Shown: positions 58,765 to 64,000 of the stretch, in pieces | Layout: each line of letters starts with the position of its first letter | Position numbering within the stretch: the first letter of the stretch is position 1 | Translations under genes and position numbers: made by a program | Notes under the pieces: generated by a model | Told to the model about the DNA's origin: nothing | The model's database searches: none | What the model saw: only the letters and a program-made list of their open reading frames with translations | Assembly: GCF_001719125.1 (NCBI RefSeq) | Contig: NZ_CP017006.1 | Span: forward strand, 1,998,384-2,062,383 | Source: Sulfolobus sp. A20 | Lineage (GTDB): Archaea; Thermoproteota; Thermoprotei_A; Sulfolobales; Sulfolobaceae | Direction: 5' to 3' | Length of the DNA stretch: 64,000 nucleotides

Positions 58765-58817
58765 ATGATGTAGTAGGGACGTGCTGAAACTAATGTAGAA
58801 ATAGGTATTATAACTGA
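58765..58817 (+). ncRNA. C/D-box small RNA guide for 16S rRNA 2'-O-methylation
   Basis: Box C is ATGATGT (58765-58771, one base from RTGATGA), D' is CTGA (58784-58787), C' is ATGTAGA (58793-58799, imperfect), and box D is CTGA (58814-58817). The total of 53 nt and the spacing match archaeal C/D RNAs. The guide before D' (AGTAGGGACGTG) can pair over 12 positions with two G.U pairs to UACGUCCCUGCU of archaeal 16S rRNA, just before the universal ACACACCGCCC decoding segment. The fifth base before D' faces the U of ACGUC, near E. coli position 1380, the predicted methylation target. The second guide (AGGTATTATAA) has no target I recognise. Confidence 0.65.
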
Positions 58818-59132
58818 TTAATGATTATCATTTACTAATTCTACTTCTTCATTATCCTCTTCTTTCTCCTCTTCTAGAATCTCTAATCTTTTTAATACTT
58901 CAAGCAAAATGGAGTCCAGCTGGGCTACCTTAGCTTCTAAAAACGCTATACTTTCCTCATATTTAGAACTCTCTGTGTTATCTTCTTCTTTTTCTTGATC
59001 CTTAAATCCCTCTTCTAATCCTTTCTTTATATATAATTTTACTAGATCTGTCATCTGTATTCCCAACTCGTCAGCCTTCTGCTTCAATTCATCATACATC
59101 CACTCCGGCAAAGATAAATGTATTGTAGGCAT
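58818..59132 (-). CDS. ribbon-helix-helix protein with acidic coiled-coil tail
   Basis: A 104-residue protein. The first 40 residues (TIHLSLPEWMYDELKQKADE, MTDLVKLYIKKGL) are a CopG/Arc-like ribbon-helix-helix fold. The remainder is a heptad-rich acidic helix (SIAFLEAKVAQLDSILLEVL) ending in EEEKEEDNEEVE. It is probably a DNA-binding dimer that forms higher assemblies. It is divergent from a second RHH gene (59275) with 142 bases between them. Its stop codon directly follows box D of the C/D RNA. Confidence 0.75.
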   Translation of the reverse strand: MPTIHLSLPEWMYDELKQKADELGIQMTDLVKLYIKKGLEEGFKDQEKEEDNTESSKYEESIAFLEAKVAQLDSILLEVLKRLEILEEEKEEDNEEVELVNDNH

Positions 59133-59274
59133 TCTGTACTCTCCTCTAAATATTAATATGCAAAGAGAAGTATATTAATCTTCATTTTCTATTATATACT
59201 CCTCTTTATATCAGAAGACTGGAATACCGCTCCAGAGAATACTTAAACCTTAGTAATGACAAGATATAATTTGA

Positions 59275-59457
59275 GTGGAAATGAGAGTTGTAACATTTAA
59301 AGTGGAAGAAGATTTGTTAGAATTGTTGGATAGATATGCTATAAAATATGGTTTAAATAGAAGTGAAGCAATAAGGAAAGCTGTCGAAAAAATGGTTAAA
59401 GAGGAACTTAGCAAGGAAACGGTGCCGGTGGCAAGAGTAGAAAAGATCAGGTTTTAA
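59275..59457 (+). CDS. small CopG-type ribbon-helix-helix protein
   Basis: A 60-residue protein: strand [20 protein letters not shown] and helices [20 protein letters not shown], the classic ribbon-helix-helix with NRSEAIR turn. It should bind DNA as a dimer. GTG 59275 or ATG 59281 is the start. A TATA-like ACTTAAACC (59241-59249) lies about 30 bases upstream, so the mRNA is nearly leaderless. Its last 11 bases overlap the convergent MBL hydrolase gene. Confidence 0.8.
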   Translation: MEMRVVTFKVEEDLLELLDRYAIKYGLNRSEAIRKAVEKMVKEELSKETVPVARVEKIRF

Positions 59458-60094
59458 ATACATAAACTATCTTTTGTTCATCAGCAATGTCTATCTCATT
59501 GTTTTTAAAGTCAATCTGCTTTATTTGATAGCCTTGTATATTTAATAGAAAATTATCTGGAGGATCAAGAGGCATATAATGTCCCTTTACCCAAAAGTGG
59601 ATTGGTATTATAATTTTAGGCGTAGTTTTGTGAATTATCTCTAAAGCCTCTTTATAATCTATGGTTATAACTCCACCGATAGGTATTAATAGAACATCTG
59701 GAGCTGAAATCTCATCATAAATCTTCTCATCTGGAAGATGCCCTATATCCCCCAGATGTACAACTTTCTTATCTCCTCTCTTTATAACGTAAACCGTATT
59801 TTCGCCTCTCAATTTTCCGTTATATTTGTCGTGAAAAGTTTTTAAACCCTTAACAACATAATCCTCGTATTTAAACTCTCCATAATAATTTATTTTTAAA
59901 TCCTTATATTGGAATAATTGGTATGCGTTGTGATCGTAGTGATCATGAGTTATAAGAATTAGATTAGCATCTTTCACGTCAGGCTTTGGTAATCCTATAC
60001 TTCCCCCATCGTGTGGATCTACTAAAATTTTATCATCTATTAAAACGCATGAGTGCCCAAAAAACTTTATTCGCATGAGCTTTAACTTATTCAT
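59447..60094 (-). CDS. metallo-beta-lactamase-fold hydrolase (UPF0173 type)
   Basis: A 215-residue MBL protein. The metal motif THDHYDHNA (HxHxDH) is near residue 50, another histidine is in VVHLGDIGH, and [14 protein letters not shown] gives the last. The N-terminal [13 protein letters not shown] resembles the UPF0173/UlaG-like branch. The substrate is unknown. ATG 60094 overlaps the stop of the LeuA-like gene by eight bases; ATG 60076 is the other possible start. Confidence 0.85.
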   Translation of the reverse strand: MNKLKLMRIKFFGHSCVLIDDKILVDPHDGGSIGLPKPDVKDANLILITHDHYDHNAYQLFQYKDLKINYYGEFKYEDYVVKGLKTFHDKYNGKLRGENTVYVIKRGDKKVVHLGDIGHLPDEKIYDEISAPDVLLIPIGGVITIDYKEALEIIHKTTPKIIIPIHFWVKGHYMPLDPPDNFLLNIQGYQIKQIDFKNNEIDIADEQKIVYVFKT

Positions 60095-61205
60095 TTAGTA
60101 ATTTAAGTGCGATGTTTTTTGCATCATCCACAGTTACCTTATGCCCCGTTTCTGCCAATTCTTTAATCTTTGTTAATACAACCTTTAATTTATCATCTGA
60201 TAGTTTAATCCCTTGTTCTTCTAATAATTTCTTCAAACCATGTATACCACTATGCTTTCCTAAAGCTATTCTTCTAAAATTACCTACTTCTTCTGGAGAG
60301 ATCGGTTCATAAGTGAAAGGATTCTCTATTACTCCATGTACATGTATTCCCGATTCATGACCAAATGCATTTTCCCCAACTATAGCTTTGAAGTAAGGTA
60401 CTGGAACACCCGTTAATTCTGATACTAATCTACTAACCTCATATAGTTTCCATGTTTTAACGTTTACATCATAATTTAATAGTTTCTTAATCCCCATGAC
60501 TACCTCTTCCAATGAGGCATTCCCTGCTCTCTCCCCAATCCCGTTTACTGTTACGTGGACTTGCCTAGCTCCTCCATAAACTCCAGCCAAGGAATTAGCA
60601 GTAGCTAATCCGAAATCATTATGGCAATGTACACTTACTATTATTCTTTCTCCTACAAAATTTACTATTTTCTTAATTAGTTCATAATATTTGAATGGAT
60701 GCATAACTCCTACAGTGTCTGGAATGTTAATCCTATCTGCACCTGCATCTATTGCCGTTCTTATAGCAGTAAATAGGAAATCTTCATCTGTCCTTGTTGC
60801 ATCTTCTGGACTGAACTCAACTATCATTCCATGATCTTTCGCATACCTAACACTTTCATATATTCTGTTTAATACTTCTTCTTTGGTCATCTTTAACTTA
60901 TACTTCATGTGCAATTCAGAAGTTGCAATAAACAAATGTATACTAGAAATACCTGTACTTATTGTTTTATCTATATCATTTTTATTAGACCTGGATAATC
61001 CTATAACCTCTACCTGATCTCCTACTTCCTCTAATATTCTCTTGGTTGCAGTAAACTCTCCCTCTGAAGATGCGGGAAAACCAGCCTCTATAACATCTAC
61101 CCCTAAATCAGCTAATTTTTGTGCTATCTTGACTTTTTGATCAACGGTTAAATCAATTCCCGGAGCTTGCTCACCATCTCTTAATGTAGTGTCAAATATT
61201 CTTAT
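60087..61205 (-). CDS. 2-isopropylmalate/homocitrate synthase family enzyme (LeuA/NifV-like), start unresolved
   Basis: The frame encodes about 372 residues. [18 protein letters not shown] is the active-site start of the family, and [35 protein letters not shown] and [20 protein letters not shown] follow. The C-terminal regulatory domain of classical LeuA is missing. It condenses acetyl-CoA with a 2-oxoacid; the Sulfolobus LysS homocitrate synthase is a different protein, so LeuA or citramalate synthase are likely roles. Between the TGA at 61229-61227 and the conserved start there is no ATG, GTG or TTG. ATA 61205 behind GGAG is one candidate; ATG 61230 is one base out of frame. Confidence 0.87.
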   Translation of the reverse strand: MRIFDTTLRDGEQAPGIDLTVDQKVKIAQKLADLGVDVIEAGFPASSEGEFTATKRILEEVGDQVEVIGLSRSNKNDIDKTISTGISSIHLFIATSELHMKYKLKMTKEEVLNRIYESVRYAKDHGMIVEFSPEDATRTDEDFLFTAIRTAIDAGADRINIPDTVGVMHPFKYYELIKKIVNFVGERIIVSVHCHNDFGLATANSLAGVYGGARQVHVTVNGIGERAGNASLEEVVMGIKKLLNYDVNVKTWKLYEVSRLVSELTGVPVPYFKAIVGENAFGHESGIHVHGVIENPFTYEPISPEEVGNFRRIALGKHSGIHGLKKLLEEQGIKLSDDKLKVVLTKIKELAETGHKVTVDDAKNIALKLLNE

Positions 61206-61279
61206 CTTTTTAGCTCCAGAGAATACTCATACCTCGTTTGCACCGATTAAAAATCACGTTTTAAGCTATTTAAAACTTA

Positions 61280-61891
61280 CTATATTTCATAGTTTAAAAC
61301 TTTTTCAATTATCATCCTTGCTACTTCTAACTTTTTCCTTTTAATCATCGAAGCAGGTACGTCTTCACTAAAACCTGGTTTAGAATATCTTCCTATTACC
61401 CCAGATGTAAAATCCATCGCATACAGTTTAATTTCCTTAGCATCCATATATCTAGCTAAAACTACTGCTCTATCCCCATCAGTAAATCCACCATATAATT
61501 TCATTTTACCAAAGGGTTGAACTTGGGCTGTGGGTATAACTCGCCTCATCTCTTTGACTTTATGCAATAGGTTAATGTTATCGCCATGAGCTAAGACCAC
61601 GTAAATTGTGTTTTTAGGAAATACCGTAATTCCATCAAGATCTGTTACCACTACATCTGGATATATTCCCTTTTGAACTAAGTAGTTCGTTGCTCCATCT
61701 GCCGAAATAATAACTTCCTCTTTCACTTTATCTACATTAATTAACTGTGGTCCAGCTCCTATTACTGCTACACTCCTTCCCTTTATTAAGTCTCTTAGCT
61801 CATCCTCATTATAAGGTTCAATAATTGAGTTTAATATCGAAGCTGATAAATAATCATCTCTCTCCTTTATCCCTAACTGACTTCTTATCAT
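61280..61891 (-). CDS. 6-hydroxymethylpterin diphosphokinase, MptE-like
   Basis: A 203-residue protein with VAVIGAGPQL, VIISADGATNYLVQKGIYPD, VVVTDLDG and VVLAHGDNI, matching the archaeal MptE (DUF115-related) hydroxymethylpterin pyrophosphokinases. It adds diphosphate to the pterin on the way to tetrahydropterin cofactors (methanopterin-like in Sulfolobus). A PTPS-like gene at 63375 is the other pterin gene nearby. It is the last of four closely packed minus-strand genes that include a degenerate MNT/HEPN pair. Confidence 0.85.
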   Translation of the reverse strand: MIRSQLGIKERDDYLSASILNSIIEPYNEDELRDLIKGRSVAVIGAGPQLINVDKVKEEVIISADGATNYLVQKGIYPDVVVTDLDGITVFPKNTIYVVLAHGDNINLLHKVKEMRRVIPTAQVQPFGKMKLYGGFTDGDRAVVLARYMDAKEIKLYAMDFTSGVIGRYSKPGFSEDVPASMIKRKKLEVARMIIEKVLNYEI

Positions 61892-61902
61892 ATTATAGAA
61901 AT

Positions 61903-62109
61903 TTAACCATCTAAATTTATCCCAAAGTAAATTATTTCACCCTCTATCTTTTTAATTCGTATATTGTATCTACCTTTTATATCATTAAAATACGGATTAT
62001 TAGATGATATTTTGAACGTAACCTTTTCCTTATCAGCTAAAAACCCTATAGCCTCTATAGGATCGCTAGAACAAGTAAATGAGTCCAAATCAACTATGGT
62101 ATTCGTCAT
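61903..62109 (-). CDS. hypothetical protein, 68 residues
   Basis: From ATG 62109 (MTNTIVDLDSFTCSS) a small protein predicted as beta-strands (KVTFKISSNN, YNIRIKKIEGEIIYFGINL). GAGGTGG stands ahead of this ATG. It overlaps the HEPN-like gene by 20 bases and precedes the MptE-like gene by 11. No family is recognised, but position and composition support a real gene. Confidence 0.6.
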   Translation of the reverse strand: MTNTIVDLDSFTCSSDPIEAIGFLADKEKVTFKISSNNPYFNDIKGRYNIRIKKIEGEIIYFGINLDG

Positions 62110-62479
62110 ATATTTTTTCCACCTCTTCAAACACTTTATTAATTTCCTCCAATAATATCTCAGCTTCTTTGTTCCTTACAACAACTGAAGGTGATTTTAA
62201 TGGTGACTCATTTAAATAGATTAACGACATTAACTTTACTTCCAGATCCCTTAATTTACTCTCCATATCTGAATTCCCGCCAAGTGAGATAGCGTTCCAG
62301 AAGGTATCTAAAGCATACTTTCCATTAAGGGTTAATAATACCTTGGACAGATTTTCAACAGTATCTAAAACTCTTATTAATGTGTAATACAAGTCACCAT
62401 CATCAAATGCTATTTTAGCTTCCTTTAATGTTCTTCTTGCCCTTATTAAGAACTCTGCTGCTAATAAACTTTCATCCAT
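62090..62479 (-). CDS. HEPN-like helical protein lacking the RNase motif
   Basis: A 129-residue all-helical protein from ATG 62479. AEFLIRARRTLKEAKIAFDD, DLYYTLIRVLDTVENLSKVL and LLEEINKVFEEVEK follow the HEPN pattern. The RxxxxH motif of active HEPN ribonucleases is absent. An MNT-like gene overlaps its start by eight bases, as in classical MNT-HEPN pairs, but both look catalytically dead. Position next to pterin genes suggests a non-toxin role. ATG 62500 is a possible earlier start. Confidence 0.6.
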   Translation of the reverse strand: MDESLLAAEFLIRARRTLKEAKIAFDDGDLYYTLIRVLDTVENLSKVLLTLNGKYALDTFWNAISLGGNSDMESKLRDLEVKLMSLIYLNESPLKSPSVVVRNKEAEILLEEINKVFEEVEKIYDEYHS

Positions 62480-62849
62480 TTTCCTCAACCTCTCTATCAA
62501 ATAGTACGTAACCGTTCTTCATCACGTAATCTACTAAAGGAATCTCATACTCTAATTCTTTAGGGGATAAAACAATTCCAAGAATTTTTGGTAAAGAACC
62601 ATATTTGGATTTGAATTGATCTATTGTTTTGCTTTTAAGAAGTTTATTATAGAAAAATAGGAAAATTTCTCCTCTCGAGAAAATAGATATTTTAGAAACT
62701 TTATCTAAAACTAACAAATAGATGACCTCTTCATTCTCTCGCTTATCTGAAAAAGATTTACCTCCTACTACTATTTTTTTCACATAGTTTCCATACCACT
62801 CAATTATTGATGATGAAAGTTCTTCAATTGCGTTTAATATTAACTTCAT
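62472..62849 (-). CDS. degenerate MNT-type nucleotidyltransferase-like protein
   Basis: A 125-residue protein. SIIEWYGNYVKKIVVGGKSF then VIYLLVLDK has the spacing of the MNT core, where active enzymes have GS, ten or so residues, and DxD. Here GS is GG and DxD is VIY, so nucleotidyl transfer should be impossible. A C-terminal strand-helix part follows (KILGIVLSPKELEYEIPLVD). It is the first gene of the minus-strand unit and overlaps the HEPN-like gene. The family call is tentative. Confidence 0.5.
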   Translation of the reverse strand: MKLILNAIEELSSSIIEWYGNYVKKIVVGGKSFSDKRENEEVIYLLVLDKVSKISIFSRGEIFLFFYNKLLKSKTIDQFKSKYGSLPKILGIVLSPKELEYEIPLVDYVMKNGYVLFDREVEENG

Positions 62850-62881
62850 GCTTAATAGTTAGTTGGTTGATATAAAAATCT

Positions 62882-63385
62882 ATGAAAGAAATAGCAGAAA
62901 GTTATCTTACAGAGAGAATTAGCGTAAAATTGCCTATTCTTGACATTCCAGTTCCGTGTAATACTACTTGCATTATGACGAGTAAGTATAAGGATTTATT
63001 ATCTATAGAAAATTTCAAGGCTCAAGTAGAAGTGCTAGACAGCTTAATAGATCTCATTCAAGACAGAATATATACGTTAAGGTATGACTTAGGAGAAATT
63101 TTCTCGCGATATGCTAATAACATTAACATTGACAATTTGACTTACGCTGTGTATAAAATAATAGAGGAAGGAGGAAATACAGTAATCGGAGACAAGATCT
63201 ACTTCGGGGAAAAGGAGATCGCTCAAGGTGATTTTCACATTCTCTATAATATAAACAAAATAATTGAAGAGATAGCAAAAAAGGATGCTAATATCAAGTC
63301 GTTATGCGATGAGATAAAATATTTAAGCGAGGCTACTTGGGAACACTTTGACAAGAATATAAGGAGGTCTTTGAATGAGGGTTAG
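62882..63385 (+). CDS. hypothetical protein upstream of the PTPS-like gene
   Basis: A 167-residue helical protein ([57 protein letters not shown]) with an N-terminal [13 protein letters not shown] containing two cysteines. No family is recognised. It overlaps the PTPS-like gene by 11 bases, and GGAGGT inside its last codons is the ribosome site of that gene. It is divergent from the MNT/HEPN unit with 32 bases between. Confidence 0.65.
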   Translation: MKEIAESYLTERISVKLPILDIPVPCNTTCIMTSKYKDLLSIENFKAQVEVLDSLIDLIQDRIYTLRYDLGEIFSRYANNINIDNLTYAVYKIIEEGGNTVIGDKIYFGEKEIAQGDFHILYNINKIIEEIAKKDANIKSLCDEIKYLSEATWEHFDKNIRRSLNEG

Positions 63386-63791
63386 GGTAGGAATAGAAGG
63401 AATTACTATAGATTCAGCCCATTACACCTTGTCATCATATCAAGATAGTCAAATTCATGGACATACATACTTAGTTAGCGTTGAGGTAGAGGGTGAGGTA
63501 AACGAAAAATCAGGATTTGTGATAGATTTTAACTTGCTCAAAAAGATCATTAAAGAAATCGTGAAAGAGTGGGATCATAAGTTAATCATCCCTGAGCCTG
63601 ATCTGGAAAAATCGAGATTTGAAGGTCCCTTCAGAATGGAGTATAAAGTGATCAACGCTCCCTTCCCTACAGTCGAGTACATAGGTATGGAGATTGCCAA
63701 AATAATCTATGAAAAATTGGATAGAAAATATAAGATCATGGTAAAGATCTATGAGGGAAAAGATTCCTATGCGGTTATAGAGTATCCATGA
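63375..63791 (+). CDS. 6-pyruvoyltetrahydropterin synthase/QueD-like protein
   Basis: A 138-residue T-fold enzyme. [20 protein letters not shown] holds the three zinc histidines (SAH and HGH), WDHKLIIP holds the catalytic His/Asp region, and [13 protein letters not shown] ends with the substrate glutamate. The cysteine normally found between SAH and HGH is absent, which separates it from QueD and eukaryotic PTPS and suggests a changed reaction such as aldolase action on dihydroneopterin-type substrates. GGAGGT six bases before ATG fixes the start. Confidence 0.85.
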   Translation: MRVRVGIEGITIDSAHYTLSSYQDSQIHGHTYLVSVEVEGEVNEKSGFVIDFNLLKKIIKEIVKEWDHKLIIPEPDLEKSRFEGPFRMEYKVINAPFPTVEYIGMEIAKIIYEKLDRKYKIMVKIYEGKDSYAVIEYP

Positions 63792-63987
63792 TAAAACGTA
63801 ATCCGACATTATCAATCCATTTACATTCTTGACTTATTTTGTTTTTCCTATAACATAAGATCTCTTCATCAGAAAATTTGAAGCACCACTCCTCACCTTT
63901 CTCCATTTTTTCAAAGAGATTGTTTAAGTTAGGTATAAAGTGCCCATTACTTTTACAAATATAGCCATAAGTCTCATATCTTTTCAT
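63775..63987 (-). CDS. hypothetical protein, 70 residues
   Basis: From ATG 63987 ([20 protein letters not shown]) a small acidic protein with cysteines at YGYICKS, EEWCFKF, EILCYRK and QECKWID. The four spaced cysteines could bind a metal. It ends 17 bases inside the convergent PTPS-like gene. No family is recognised. It lies at the window edge but appears whole. Confidence 0.5.
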   Translation of the reverse strand: MKRYETYGYICKSNGHFIPNLNNLFEKMEKGEEWCFKFSDEEILCYRKNKISQECKWIDNVGLRFIMDTL

Positions 63988-64000
63988 AATCACGTTTTCA

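Noticed and set aside
59229-61227. A 15-base exact repeat GCTCCAGAGAATACT at 59229-59243 and 61213-61227
   Set aside because: In a 64-kb window one or two exact 15-base matches are expected by chance, and the flanks do not match.
1-64000. CRISPR array, rRNA genes or an intact insertion sequence
   Set aside because: No regularly spaced repeats of 24-37 bases, no rRNA segments and no complete transposase with terminal repeats were seen.

Overview
The window is a piece of a crenarchaeal chromosome from the order Sulfolobales, close to but not identical with Saccharolobus (Sulfolobus) solfataricus. The signs are the low GC content, tightly packed genes with ATGA overlaps, Sulfolobus TATA boxes about 26 bases before many ATGs (leaderless mRNAs), and GGTGA Shine-Dalgarno sites in front of internal operon genes. 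Marker proteins include an SSB with one OB fold and a Gly/Arg/Glu tail, the non-classical SdhABCD succinate dehydrogenase, methylthioadenosine phosphorylase II with a CxCC tail, hexaprenyl diphosphate synthase, aRF1, aIF1A, aIF2-beta and archaeal CoA-pathway enzymes.

Layout. 1-5 kb: Nudix hydrolase, membrane protein, HIT protein and a 998-residue flavin/Fe-S oxidoreductase. 5.2-5.5 kb: fossil integration site, with an SSV-type integrase N-terminal fragment running into tRNA-Leu(GAG). 5.6-11.3 kb: MFS permease, aRF1 with a broken or recoded start, phosphoribosyltransferase, and a MoxR ATPase/VWA pair. 11.4-15.3 kb: sdhABCD. 15.4-15.8 kb: decayed tnpB. 15.9-27.5 kb: HAD phosphatase, two geranylgeranyl-reductase-type flavoproteins, asparaginase, Lrp regulator, RimK-like ligase, hexaprenyl diphosphate synthase and MTAP II. 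27.8-32.3 kb: ssb, pqqD-like, moeA, thrB and a Met/Cys PLP enzyme. 32.5-36.4 kb: zinc finger pair, DUF1152, nuclease-like protein and thiolase. 36.4-42.5 kb: an information-processing block (aIF1A, RIO1, Dim2-like KH, tRNA methylthiotransferase, aIF2-beta, DUF424, NMD3, RNase HII, degenerate Obg/DRG-like GTPase). 42.5-46.2 kb: type IV pilus-like membrane protein and ATPase. 46-50.6 kb: glycosyltransferase, pyrophosphatase, HD phosphohydrolase, ThiDN and a MoaD-MoaE fusion. 51-56 kb: second flavin/Fe-S protein and CoA synthesis (pantoate kinase, phosphopantothenate synthetase, PanB). 56-59.5 kb: ABC exporter, lone RAM domain, two probable non-coding RNAs and two ribbon-helix-helix proteins. 59.5-64 kb: MBL hydrolase, LeuA/NifV-like synthase, and pterin genes (MptE-like, PTPS-like) around a degenerate MNT/HEPN pair.

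The most interesting signals concern translation. The aRF1 reading frame can only be reached from its nearest ATG by a +1 shift at CTTTGAC, the heptamer used by the programmed frameshift of bacterial RF2. In addition, two and perhaps three genes have no ATG, GTG or TTG but place ATA or ATT at the usual distance behind a GGTGA site; one of these genes (16679-16975) is invisible to a normal gene search. A C/D-box sRNA with a convincing 16S rRNA guide and a neighbouring kink-turn hairpin lie near 58.7 kb.

All family assignments come from reading motifs and from memory of the families; no database search was run.
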